The position numbers and the translations under genes are program-made. From positions 1-64,000 of the forward strand of contig CAZUDO010000080.1 of the NCBI GenBank assembly GCA_964618895.1: DNA of 64,000 bases. The letters run 5' to 3'. Below the pieces are notes generated by a model. The model did no database searches. It was not told the origin of the DNA and saw only the letters and a list, made by a program, of their open reading frames with translations. The number at the start of each line of letters is the position of its first letter. Positions within the stretch are counted from its first letter, which is position 1. Source of the stretch: CAZUDO01 sp964618895 (GTDB taxonomy: Bacteria > Desulfobacterota > Binatia > DP-6). Shown here one piece after another: positions 1 to 8,252 of this stretch.

Positions 1-797
1 GCGCGGTCGATGCGGACGGCGGATTCGACGCGGGCGCCGAGGAAGCGGTGGCCGATGCGGACGAAGCGGTCGGGGGCGTCGGTGACGAAGAAGCTGGTGC
101 TGCCCAGGGTACCGTGACGGGCCAGGGAGCGGGCGGCGAGCAGCGCGGCCACCTCGCGCGCGGTCTCCTCGGCGGAGTCGACGAGCGCCACCTGGGGGCC
201 CATGATCTCGGCGATCAGGGGCTTCAGCAGGGGGTAGTGGGTGCAGCCGAGGATGAGGGTGTCGATGCCGCTCTTCTTCAGGCTGCCGAGGTAGGTCTCG
301 ACTACCCCGCGTGCGATCGGGCCCTCCGTCCAGCCCTCTTCCGCGAGCGGCACCAGCAGCGGACAGGGACGCGTATAGAGCTCGAGCGCCGGATCGAGCG
401 CGCGCAGCGCGCGCGTGTAGGCGCCGGAGGCGATGGTGGCCTCGGTGCCGATCACGCCGACGCGTTTGGTGCGCGTGCGCGTCACCGCCGCGCGCGCGCC
501 GGGCTCGATCACCCCGACGATGGGCAGGCTATGGCGCGCCCGCAGGGCGTCGAGCGCCGTCGACGAGGCCGCGTTGCAGGCGACCACCACCATCTTGACG
601 CCCTTGTCGACCAGGAACTGGACGTTCTCGAGACTGTAGCGGGTGATGATCTCGGCCGACTTGGTGCCGTAGGGGTTCCGGCCGGTGTCGCCGAGGTAGA
701 CCAGCTCCTCGGCCGGGAGCGCGTCGAGGAGGGCGTGCAGGACGGTCAGGCCGCCGACGCCGGAGTCGAAGATGCCGATCGCCCCGTCGCTGGTCAT
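1..797 (-). CDS. murI: Glutamate racemase (3' end outside window)
   Basis: Glutamate racemase interconverts L- and D-glutamate in the cytoplasm to supply D-Glu for peptidoglycan. Reading down from the ATG at 797, the protein opens with MTSDGAIGIFDSGVGGLTVL, the family's N-terminal signature. The two catalytic cysteines are visible in VVACNAAS and LGCTHYPLL. About 265 codons are present without a stop, close to the usual 260-280 residues, so only the last few residues lie beyond the window edge. It is separated from engB by 238 bases that hold a decayed antitoxin gene, so it is probably not in one operon with engB. Confidence 0.93.
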   Translation of the reverse strand, partial: MTSDGAIGIFDSGVGGLTVLHALLDALPAEELVYLGDTGRNPYGTKSAEIITRYSLENVQFLVDKGVKMVVVACNAASSTALDALRARHSLPIVGVIEPGARAAVTRTRTKRVGVIGTEATIASGAYTRALRALDPALELYTRPCPLLVPLAEEGWTEGPIARGVVETYLGSLKKSGIDTLILGCTHYPLLKPLIAEIMGPQVALVDSAEETAREVAALLAARSLARHGTLGSTSFFVTDAPDRFVRIGHRFLGARVESAVRIDR

Positions 798-868
798 TGG
801 GTGCGAGGCTTATGGCGTACGGACGGGGGGAGGACAAGCGGCAGCGAGGCGATGCAACCTACTCCCGT

Positions 869-982
869 GCCGTAGAGGTCGCACTCGAGGACTTCGTTCG
901 CCGGGCCAAGGCCCGCAAGATACTCGAACTCCGCGGCTCGGGGCTCTGGGAGGGCGACCTGGGCCAGATGCGACGCGACCGG
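869..982 (+). pseudogene. VapB-family antitoxin remnant
   Basis: A 38-codon stretch encodes a segment ending FVRRAKARKILELRGSG and LWEGDLGQMRRDR. This strongly resembles the C-terminal half of VapB-type antitoxins, where an R..ILxLRG..xWEGDLxxMR tail is common. The N-terminal DNA-binding half is not recognisable upstream, the frame runs on into antisense of engB, and no PIN-domain VapC toxin follows. I read it as the relic of a toxin-antitoxin pair. The family assignment rests on motif memory, not on a search. Confidence 0.45.
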
Positions 983-1035
983 CGGCCATGCGCGCGCGTC
1001 TCCGCGCTCCGCCAGCGATCACTGCAGAAGGCCGC

Positions 1036-1632
1036 TCATCCGCCGCGCGGCGGCCCGGCCACCCACCCCGCGACGCAGCGCCACAGCGCCTCCCGCCCCT
1101 CGCCCGTGCGCGCCGAGAACCCGAGCACCAGCCCGGGGGTCCCGACACGCGCCGCCAGGCCGGCCAGCGCCTCCAGGGCGGCGTTCTTGCCGAGCTTGTC
1201 GAGCTTGGTCGCCACGACCACGGCCGGCAGGCCGGCGTGGGCGAGGAAGGCGAGGAGATCGTCCTCCTCGGTCTCGAGCCCGCGCCGCACGTCGACCACC
1301 AGCACCACCCCGCGCAGCACGCGACGCGCGCGCAGATAGGACTCGACCAGCGGTCCCCAGCTGCGGCGCTCCGCCTCGCTCCCGACCGCGAAGCCGTACC
1401 CCGGCAGGTCGACCAGCAGGAAACGCTCGTTCAGCAGGAAGAAATTCATCTGCCGCGTCCGCCCCGGCGTGCTGCTGGTGCGCGCCAGGCCGCGCCGGGC
1501 GACCAGACAGTTGATCAGCGACGACTTGCCGACGTTCGACCGGCCGGCAATCGCAACCTCGGGCGGCCCCGGCTTGGGCTCGCCCCCTGGCGCCGCCGCG
1601 GCGCCGAGGAACCGGGCCGCGGTGATCTTCAC
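1036..1632 (-). CDS. engB: Ribosome biogenesis GTP-binding protein EngB/YsxC
   Basis: EngB is a small TRAFAC GTPase needed for late assembly of the large ribosomal subunit. The 198-residue protein has the usual family length. It shows the G1 P-loop GRSNVGKS (residues 30-37), a G2 region with RTSSTPGRT, G3 as DLPGYG and G4 as TKLDK. It starts with GTG seven bases after the stop of the upstream SRPBCC gene, so the two are probably cotranscribed. A Pro/Arg/Gly-rich tail follows the GTPase fold. Confidence 0.95.
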   Translation of the reverse strand: MKITAARFLGAAAAPGGEPKPGPPEVAIAGRSNVGKSSLINCLVARRGLARTSSTPGRTRQMNFFLLNERFLLVDLPGYGFAVGSEAERRSWGPLVESYLRARRVLRGVVLVVDVRRGLETEEDDLLAFLAHAGLPAVVVATKLDKLGKNAALEALAGLAARVGTPGLVLGFSARTGEGREALWRCVAGWVAGPPRGG

Positions 1633-1639
1633 CGGCGCC

Positions 1640-2260
1640 TCAGCTCGCCGGCGACTTGGCCGCCGCGGGCGCGAGGCCGAGCTTCTTGTTGGCGGCCCGG
1701 ACCTGCCACAGGTAGGTCTCCTTGAGCGCGCCCTTCTGCAGCGACTCGACCAGCATCGGCGCCTTGTCCTTGCTGGTCTGGGTGTAGCGCAGCACGGTGC
1801 CCTTGCCGTCCGGGCTGGGCTCGAACGTGTACTCGGACTTGAGATCGGCGAGCTTGAAGTCGATCGAGTTGGTGGCGATCGTCTTCTGCTCGGGCGCGAA
1901 CCGCCACTCGGTGCGCAGGGCCTGCACTTTGAAGCCAGGCGGCAGGATGTCGAGCTTGCCGACCACGTCGACCACTTTGGTGTTGCCGTTCTCGCTCACC
2001 AGCTCGGACTTGAGGATGTTGTCGGGCATCCGATCGTGGATGGTCTCGGGATCGCGAAAGGCGTCGTAGACCTTATCCACCGGCGCCTCGAAGCGCGACA
2101 CGAAGCTCACCTGCCAGGTGTCCCCGCTGCGTGTGATGCTCTCCGACGCGATCTCCACCGCCGGTCCGCTCAGCACTTGCTGCACGCGGTAGTACTCCCA
2201 ACCAACATAGCCGACGACGGCGAGGACCAACGCCGCTACGAGTCCGAGAATGGCTTTCAT
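1640..2260 (-). CDS. SRPBCC (START-like) protein with N-terminal membrane anchor
   Basis: A 206-residue protein with one hydrophobic N-terminal segment (residues 3-20), which could be a signal anchor. It is followed by a domain of the SRPBCC type: a stretch like VSRFEAPVDKVYDAFRDPET, then alternating strands ending in a long C-terminal helix. The fold binds hydrophobic ligands, but the ligand here is unknown. The domain would face the periplasm if the N-terminal segment is an anchor. It is the first gene of a short operon with engB. There are no enzyme motifs and the function is unassigned. Confidence 0.75.
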   Translation of the reverse strand: MKAILGLVAALVLAVVGYVGWEYYRVQQVLSGPAVEIASESITRSGDTWQVSFVSRFEAPVDKVYDAFRDPETIHDRMPDNILKSELVSENGNTKVVDVVGKLDILPPGFKVQALRTEWRFAPEQKTIATNSIDFKLADLKSEYTFEPSPDGKGTVLRYTQTSKDKAPMLVESLQKGALKETYLWQVRAANKKLGLAPAAAKSPAS

Positions 2261-2303
2261 GGTCCGGGTCTTAGCCGAACCCGCTCGCGCGATTCAAACC
2301 CCC

Positions 2304-2987
2304 TCACCGGCGGGCGAGGACCCGCAGGACCGTCCGGATGATGCGCAGGGTGTCGACCCACGGCCGGTAGTGGCTCACGCGCACGGCCACGGGGGGGTAA
2401 TGCACGCGGACAGGAACCCCCACCAGGGCGATCCCGTGTCGCGCCGCGCGCAACAGGACCTCGGTCTCGAAGTCGAAGCGGCTACCCTCGGTGCCGAGCG
2501 CCAGGGTCGCCGCGACCGGATAGACGCGGAAGCCCGATTGCGTGTCCGGCAGGGGCCGGCCCGCCACCAGGCGCAGCAACCGGTCGGCGATCCAGTTGCC
2601 GAAGCGGTTGGCGCGCGCGATCTCGTGGCCTTCCTTCCGGCGCACGCCGACGACGATTGCCTGCGGCGCGGTGTCGGAGGCGGCGAGCAGGGTCGGGATC
2701 TCGTCGGGCAGGTGCTGTCCATCGGCATCGAGCGTCAGGGCGCGGGCCACGCCGGCGGCGGCGAGGGCGTCGAGCCCGGTGCGGAGGGCGGCGCCCTTGC
2801 CGCCGTTCACCGCGTGACGGATCACCTCGGCGCCGGCCGCCGCTGCCGCGGCGCCCGTGGCGTCGGCGGAGCCGTCATCGACGACCAGCACGCGCGTGCA
2901 GTGTGCGCGGGCGCCGGTCACCACCGCGCCCACGGTCGCCGCCGCCTGGTAGGCGGGGATCAGCGCCGCCACGTCGGTGCGGGTCAC
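2304..2987 (-). CDS. Family 2 glycosyltransferase (DPM1-like)
   Basis: A 227-residue GT-A glycosyltransferase that probably moves a sugar from a nucleotide donor to a lipid carrier or to the polyketide product. It opens with the GT2 start DVAALIPAYQ. It has VVDDGSADAT near residues 36-44, GGKGAALRTG near 62-71 and the DXD metal motif in LDADGQH (D87/D89). There are no clear transmembrane segments. The GTG start overlaps the stop of the ammonia-lyase gene as GTGA, so translation is probably coupled, which ties it to the biosynthetic cluster. The donor and acceptor are unknown. It could instead serve cell-surface glycan assembly. Confidence 0.85.
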   Translation of the reverse strand: MTRTDVAALIPAYQAAATVGAVVTGARAHCTRVLVVDDGSADATGAAAAAAGAEVIRHAVNGGKGAALRTGLDALAAAGVARALTLDADGQHLPDEIPTLLAASDTAPQAIVVGVRRKEGHEIARANRFGNWIADRLLRLVAGRPLPDTQSGFRVYPVAATLALGTEGSRFDFETEVLLRAARHGIALVGVPVRVHYPPVAVRVSHYRPWVDTLRIIRTVLRVLARR

Positions 2988-4600
2988 GCCGCTCCCGCGG
3001 CGGCGACCGTGTCGAGCGCGGCCGCCAGCCGCTCCACGTCCGCGCCGAGCACCCGATCCTCGAGTACCGGACGCACCACGGCGCGCACGGCCGCCAGCAC
3101 GGTCCGCGTGCCGGGCGCGAGATCCGCCCCGCCGGCCAGCTCTGCCGCCTCGGCAGCCGCCACCAGCTCGATCGCGACCACGTGCCGGGCGTTCTCGAGC
3201 AGGCGGCGCCCGTGCCGCACGGCGACACTCCCCATGCTGACCACGTCCTGGTTGTTGGCGTTGGTGGGTACCGAACCGAGGCTTGCCGGATGCGCCAGCA
3301 CCGCGTTGTCCGCCACCGTCGAGCTGGCGCAGTACTGGAGCCCCATGAGACCGTTGCACACCCCCGCCTCGCCACGGATCAGGAAGGGCGGCAGACCCCC
3401 GTTCAGCTGCGGGTCGAGCAGACGGGCCAGGCGGCGTTCCGAGAACAGGGCCACCTCGGCGAGCGCGACCTTCAGGTGATCGACGGCGAGGGCGATCGGC
3501 TGGCCGTGGAAGTTGCCGGCGTGCAGCACGGCGTCGTCCTCCGGAAAGAAGGTGGGATTGTCGGTCACGGCGTTCAGCTCGACCGTCACCACCTCGCGCA
3601 CGTGCGCCAGCGTGGCACGCACCGCGCCCAGGACCTGCGGCACGCAGCGGAGCGTGTACGCGTCCTGCACCAGGCGGAGCCGGCCGTCGGCCCCGCCGTC
3701 GTGCCGTCCGGTGGCGTCGCGGAGCCGCTGGCTGCCGGCGAGGAGCGCGCGCAGGTGCGCCGCCGACGCCATCTGGCCCGCATGCGGCCGCACTGCGTGC
3801 ACGCGCGCGTCGAACGCCTCGGCGTTGACGCCGAAGACGTCGATCACCAGTGCCGCGGCCGCCTCCGCCGCCGCCACCAGCGTCCCGGCGCCGAGGACGA
3901 GCAGTGCCGCCTGCGCGGTCTCGCACGAGGTGCCGTTCATGAGCGCCAGCGCCTCGCGCCCCTCGAAGGTGAGCGGCGTCACGCCGGCGGTCTGGAGCGC
4001 CGTCAGGGCCGGCCGGCGGGTTCCGCGCCATTCGATCTCGACCTCGCCCTCGCCCATGAGCACCAGCGCCACATGCGCCAGCTCGACCAGGTCACCGCTG
4101 GCCCCCACCGACCCGGTCTCCGGGATGCACGGATGGACGCCGGCGTTCAGCAACGCCACCAACGTCTCGACGACGACCGCGCGCACGGCGGACCGACCCT
4201 GCGCCAGCGAGAACGCGCGCGCGAGCAGGGTCGCGCGGACGACGTCCACGCCGTGCACCGGACCGAGACCGCACGCATGGCTGCGCACCAGGTTCTGCTG
4301 AAAGCGCGCTGCCGCCTCGGGTGCCACGGCGCGATCGCACAGGGGTCCGCAGCCGGTGTTGAGGCCGTACACCGTCCGCCCCGCCGCCGCCAGCGCGAGC
4401 AGCTGCCGATGGCTGGCCGCGAGCCGTCCCGGCACGTCGATGCCGAGCGCCACCGGCGCGCCGGCCGCCACGCGCCCGACCTCCTCGAGCGTCAGGGGCA
4501 CCGGCGGCGCCAGCACCACCGCCGCCGCGCTGCGTGTCTCCTCGACCGCCGACACGGCGGGACGCTTACCGGATGCGCCCCGGAGGCGCAACGCGTTCAC
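2984..4600 (-). CDS. Aromatic amino acid ammonia-lyase (HAL/TAL family)
   Basis: This enzyme removes ammonia from His, Tyr or Phe using a self-made MIO cofactor. The cofactor triad Ala-Ser-Gly is at residues 167-169 in GSVGASGDL. The catalytic Tyr loop reads VYGLNTGCG (77-85) and the C-terminal part has NANNQDVVSMG. The selectivity position reads RSHAC (H108), compatible with His or Tyr rather than Phe. The 538 residues are slightly more than usual because of an N-terminal extension. The GTG start overlaps the upstream radical SAM stop as GTGA. Known flexirubin and aryl-polyene clusters carry such lyases to make an aryl acrylate starter. No other hut genes are present, so starter supply (4-coumarate or similar) is my inference. 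Confidence 0.9.
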   Translation of the reverse strand: MNALRLRGASGKRPAVSAVEETRSAAAVVLAPPVPLTLEEVGRVAAGAPVALGIDVPGRLAASHRQLLALAAAGRTVYGLNTGCGPLCDRAVAPEAAARFQQNLVRSHACGLGPVHGVDVVRATLLARAFSLAQGRSAVRAVVVETLVALLNAGVHPCIPETGSVGASGDLVELAHVALVLMGEGEVEIEWRGTRRPALTALQTAGVTPLTFEGREALALMNGTSCETAQAALLVLGAGTLVAAAEAAAALVIDVFGVNAEAFDARVHAVRPHAGQMASAAHLRALLAGSQRLRDATGRHDGGADGRLRLVQDAYTLRCVPQVLGAVRATLAHVREVVTVELNAVTDNPTFFPEDDAVLHAGNFHGQPIALAVDHLKVALAEVALFSERRLARLLDPQLNGGLPPFLIRGEAGVCNGLMGLQYCASSTVADNAVLAHPASLGSVPTNANNQDVVSMGSVAVRHGRRLLENARHVVAIELVAAAEAAELAGGADLAPGTRTVLAAVRAVVRPVLEDRVLGADVERLAAALDTVAAAGAA

Positions 4601-6051
4601 ACCCCGGCAGGCTCGCCCGCCGCCACGCCAGTGCGCAGCCAGTCGCGCATCCCGACGCGCACGTACGTCGCCACGCGCCCGAGAAAGCGCGGCTCGCCCG
4701 CGAGCGTCCGCGCCAGCCCCCACAGCACGTCGGGACGGGTGTAGAACGTCCGGTAGGCGAGCCGGAAGTGCCGCTCGAGGATCGCCGGTGTGAGCCCGTG
4801 CGGCACGAACACCCAGTTCATGGCGTTCATCCGCTCCCAGTCTTCGGTGAACGTCCCGTGCTCGCGGATGGTGGCGTACGACGGCGTCCCCGGATAGGGC
4901 GTGAACTTGGTGATCTGCACCAGGTCGAGCGGCGCCGTGCGCAGGAAGGCGACCGTCTCGGCCAAGGCCGCCTCGTCCTCGGTCGGATGCGCCATCATGA
5001 GGAGGCCCTTCACCCGGATGCCGGCGGCACGCGTCTCGACCAGGGTGGCGAGCATGCGCGGCAGGCGCACCTCGTGCTTCACCACGTCGAGCACACGCTG
5101 CGAGCCGGACTCGATCCCGTAGGCGATCTGCCAGCACCCCGCGCGCCGCATCAGGCGGAACGTCTCGCGGTCGAGCAGGTTCGGGTGGCTGTTGCAGCTC
5201 CAGGTGAAACGCATGCCGGCGCGCAGGAAGCCTTCGCACAGCTCGACCACGCGCCGGCGGTTCACGGTGAACAGGTCGTCGTAGAACAGGATGTGCCGCA
5301 CGCCGAGACGCTCCAGGCGCGCGCACAGCGCGAGCACGGACTCGACCCCGTGGAAGCGGCCGCGGCGGCCGGAGGTGGAGCGGTCGCAGAAGGTGCACGA
5401 GAACGGGCAGCCGCGCGAGGTGACCAGGCTCGCCACCGGGGTGGTGCGGTAGTTGAACACGTTCGGCTGAAAGCGGAGCGGGAAGTCGGGCACCAGGTCC
5501 CAGGCCGGCGCGGGCAGCTGGTCGAGTTCCTCGCCGTCCAGATAGGCGGCCCGCGGATTGACGTGGACGGTGCCGTCCGCGCGCCACACCAGGCCGGCCA
5601 CGTCGCGCGCGTCGGCGCCGGCGCGGTCGATCAACGCCAGGTACGCCCGCTCCCCTTCCCCCACGATGCCGTAATCGAAGGCGGGGAACGACGCCAGCGT
5701 CCGCTCGGGGACGGCGCTCACGTGCGGCCCGCCAACCGTGACCGTCGCGTCCGGACGTGCGGCCTTCACCTGCGTCGCGATACGCGCCGCATTGTGGATG
5801 GAGATCGTGGTGGCGGACAGGCCGACGTGGTCCGGCGCCAGCGCGAGCACCCGGCGCGCGACCTCGTCGGGCGAGGTGCCCGTGCGCTTGCCATCGACGA
5901 TGTGCACCCGGTGCCCGGCCGCGCGCGCCACCGCCGCCAGCACGAGCGTGCCGACACCCGGCATCTCCTCCTCGCCCTCGCGCACGCGGTCCATGCGCCG
6001 GTCCCAGCACACGTACGGCGGCTCGACGAAGACCACCGTCTGGGCGCCCAT
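4597..6051 (-). CDS. B12-binding radical SAM protein 1
   Basis: A 484-residue class B radical SAM protein. An N-terminal Rossmann-like cobalamin-binding domain occupies about residues 1-190, with ...TVTVGGPHVSAVPE and YGIVGEGE typical of the family. A radical SAM barrel follows, with the [4Fe-4S] ligands C215, C219 and C222 in SRGCPFSCTFC. Family members include methyltransferases acting on unactivated carbon and ring-modifying enzymes, but the substrate cannot be told from sequence. It lies seven bases after the sensor kinase stop and overlaps the ammonia-lyase start, so it belongs to a kinase-rSAM-lyase-glycosyltransferase operon. It is one of three B12-rSAM proteins in the cluster. Confidence 0.92.
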   Translation of the reverse strand: MGAQTVVFVEPPYVCWDRRMDRVREGEEEMPGVGTLVLAAVARAAGHRVHIVDGKRTGTSPDEVARRVLALAPDHVGLSATTISIHNAARIATQVKAARPDATVTVGGPHVSAVPERTLASFPAFDYGIVGEGERAYLALIDRAGADARDVAGLVWRADGTVHVNPRAAYLDGEELDQLPAPAWDLVPDFPLRFQPNVFNYRTTPVASLVTSRGCPFSCTFCDRSTSGRRGRFHGVESVLALCARLERLGVRHILFYDDLFTVNRRRVVELCEGFLRAGMRFTWSCNSHPNLLDRETFRLMRRAGCWQIAYGIESGSQRVLDVVKHEVRLPRMLATLVETRAAGIRVKGLLMMAHPTEDEAALAETVAFLRTAPLDLVQITKFTPYPGTPSYATIREHGTFTEDWERMNAMNWVFVPHGLTPAILERHFRLAYRTFYTRPDVLWGLARTLAGEPRFLGRVATYVRVGMRDWLRTGVAAGEPAGV

Positions 6052-6058
6052 CGGCGGC

Positions 6059-7453
6059 CTATACTCCGATGGCCGCCCGGGGGAAAGGTGCCGCCACCGC
6101 CGGCACCGCCGCGAGCGGCAGGAACACGGCGAACGTCGAGCCCTGACCGTGGCGACTCTGGACCGCCAGGCGACCGCCCAGGCGACGGGCGAGCTTCCGC
6201 GAGATGCTGAGGCCGAGCCCCGTCCCGCCGTAGCGGGCCGCCGTCGTCTCGTCGATCTGCTCGAAGTCGGACGCCAGGCGCGTAAGGTCGGCCGCCCGGA
6301 TGCCGATCCCGGTGTCCTCGACCAGGAGGATCAGCTCGGCGCCCGGGCGGGGTTCCTCGGCGTCCGACGCCTCGACGCACGTCAGATCCGTGAAGGCGTC
6401 GCGATCCGCCTCGCTCGCCCGCCGCACGCCGACCGTCACACTGCCCTGGTCGGTGAACTTGATCGCGTTGCCGATCAGGTTGGTCAGGATCTGCTCCAGC
6501 CGCTGCCGGTCGGTCACCACCGGCGGCAGATCGCGGGCGCTCACCGCCCGGAACGCCAGGCCCTTGCGCTCGGCCACGGGCCGGAAGCGATCGGCGATGT
6601 GCTCGACCATCTCCGCCGCGACGGTCGACTCGGGATGCACCTCGAGCTTGCCGGCCTCCTCCTTGGCGTAGTCGAGCAGGTCGGAGATGAGGCGGTGGAG
6701 CAGCACGCCGTGCTCGCGGATGCGCCCGACCAGCCCGCGTGCCTCGGGCGCGTCCGCGGGCAGCGCATCGTCGAGCAGGATGTCGGTGTAGCCGATCATC
6801 ACGTGGATCGGCGTGCGCAGCTCGTGCGACATGCGCGCCATGAAGTCACTCTTGTGGCGGAGCGCGGCGACCAGCGCCGTCCGGGTGGCGAACTCGCGCC
6901 CGCGCAGCCGCTCGCGGAGCGCCGTACTGATCACGGCGATCATCGCCGTGGAGAGGAGGAAGAAGAGGTTGTTGGCCAGCATGCGCCCGTCGGTCACCCG
7001 CCCCGCCGCCACGATCGGCGCCACGTAGCCGCCGACCAGCACTGCGGCCACACCGAGCGTCCACGACGGCCGCCAGGGCATCAGGAGTGCGACCGCGAGC
7101 AGCACCAGGTTCGTGCCGGCGTAGTACGGACTCGTCTCGGCGCCGGTCACCATCGTCATCACGTCGATGAGGAGTCCGACACCGCCCGCGACCACCACCC
7201 CGAGCCCGAGTCCGCGCGTGCGGCCCCACGGCGTGTGAAGGAGCCAGAACACGACGCCGACGCCCGCCACCCACACCCCGCGGAGCGCGAGGAAGAGCCG
7301 CGCGTGCGCGGGGAAGACGACGTGATCGAGCACGCCGAAGCACGGGATGAGCACGATGCTCAGCAGGCAGGCGGTGCGGGTCGCCTGCCAGCCGAGCGCC
7401 GCCGACTCGGCCGCGTAGGCGGCGCGCTGGGTGGGCTCGGTGGGGGCGCGCAT
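6059..7453 (-). CDS. Membrane sensor histidine kinase
   Basis: A 464-residue kinase with an integral-membrane N-terminal half (about five or six hydrophobic segments between residues 25 and 175). A DHp domain follows with the phospho-acceptor H210 in FMARMSHELRTP. The HATPase domain has N-box NLIGNAIKF, G1 EDTGIGI and G2 GGTGLGLSISRKL. There is no HAMP, PAS or receiver domain and no response-regulator gene nearby, so it is an orphan. It is the first gene of the operon leading into rSAM1, the ammonia-lyase and the glycosyltransferase, which suggests a role in controlling the pathway or sensing its product. The ATG at 7453 was chosen because upstream frame residues are Pro/Arg-rich and non-helical. 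Confidence 0.92.
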   Translation of the reverse strand: MRAPTEPTQRAAYAAESAALGWQATRTACLLSIVLIPCFGVLDHVVFPAHARLFLALRGVWVAGVGVVFWLLHTPWGRTRGLGLGVVVAGGVGLLIDVMTMVTGAETSPYYAGTNLVLLAVALLMPWRPSWTLGVAAVLVGGYVAPIVAAGRVTDGRMLANNLFFLLSTAMIAVISTALRERLRGREFATRTALVAALRHKSDFMARMSHELRTPIHVMIGYTDILLDDALPADAPEARGLVGRIREHGVLLHRLISDLLDYAKEEAGKLEVHPESTVAAEMVEHIADRFRPVAERKGLAFRAVSARDLPPVVTDRQRLEQILTNLIGNAIKFTDQGSVTVGVRRASEADRDAFTDLTCVEASDAEEPRPGAELILLVEDTGIGIRAADLTRLASDFEQIDETTAARYGGTGLGLSISRKLARRLGGRLAVQSRHGQGSTFAVFLPLAAVPAVAAPFPRAAIGV

Positions 7454-7645
7454 CGGGGGTGTGCCGACAGGGCAAGCGCCATGCCGGGGTCCCAGGCGGA
7501 GCGGTGCCCCCGCCACGTGAACCGGCAGTTGCTCCGCGGGATACACGGTCGCCGGCCGCGCCGGAAAATTGGCGCTGCCTTCCGCTCCTGATTTGCCCGG
7601 CGTACACCGAGTTGCTAGGGACTCCCAGCCTCGAGGAGGAACACC

Positions 7646-8203
7646 ATGGGACGAACGAGACGCGGTGGACTGGGGCTCGTGAGCGCGGCGGCGATGACAC
7701 TCGCCGCGTGCATGGGGCCACAGGCGCCGAACCCGCTCGACGGACAGACCCGGTTCACGTGCTGCAATATCCACTACGAGAAGCCGGAGATCACCGACGT
7801 GAACTTCCAGCAGGGCACCCTCATTCCGCTCGGCACGCGTGTCCAGATCCTGGAGGTCGGTCGAAACCGTATCCGCTTCCAGCCCGAGGGCCATCCGCCG
7901 ATCACGCTGGCGCGCAAGTACGGCCGACGCCAGCTGACACTCGACCAGTTCGTCGAGCAGGTCCTGGTGGCCGACAACCCGCGGGCGCGACTGCGCAAGC
8001 TCACCCCGAAGATCCAGAAGCTGATCGAGCAGGGCACCGTGGAGCCCGGCATGCGACGCGACGACGTCCTCATGGCGCTCGGCTATCCGCCCGCCCACCG
8101 CACCCCCTCGCTCCAGCAGCTCGACTGGCACTATTGGGAGAACCGCTGGCACCAGTTCATCGTGTTCTTCGACGGCGAAAAGGTCGACCGAGTGCAGCAG
8201 TGA
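7646..8203 (+). CDS. Lipoprotein with BamE/SmpA-like C-terminus
   Basis: A 185-residue exported protein. An N-terminal signal ends in a lipobox-like LAAC (Cys24) and is preceded by a strong GAGGAGG ribosome-binding site. The C-terminal third (IEQGTVEPGMRRDDVLMALG, then WHYWENR, FFDGEKVDRVQ) follows the pattern of the small BamE/SmpA outer-membrane lipoprotein fold. There is no other known domain. It is the first gene of the rightward cluster operon and is divergent from the sensor kinase. A periplasmic or outer-membrane role in product handling is possible but inferred only from position. Confidence 0.7.
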   Translation: MGRTRRGGLGLVSAAAMTLAACMGPQAPNPLDGQTRFTCCNIHYEKPEITDVNFQQGTLIPLGTRVQILEVGRNRIRFQPEGHPPITLARKYGRRQLTLDQFVEQVLVADNPRARLRKLTPKIQKLIEQGTVEPGMRRDDVLMALGYPPAHRTPSLQQLDWHYWENRWHQFIVFFDGEKVDRVQQ

Positions 8204-8252
8204 CCCGCGATTGACCGACCGGAGGCCTGCCTCTACAACGGCCCGACCCCCG

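Noticed and set aside
48..875. Long rightward frame over the murI region
   Set aside because: It is the antisense shadow of murI. The leftward frame has both catalytic Cys motifs and a proper N-terminus.
2984..4600. Histidine degradation operon
   Set aside because: The lyase could use His by its selectivity residue, but no hutU, hutI or hutG is nearby and the gene is coupled to cluster genes.
7454..7645. Possible riboswitch (cobalamin or cyclic di-GMP) between the kinase and lipoprotein genes
   Set aside because: I looked on both strands for the conserved core motifs and did not find them in order.
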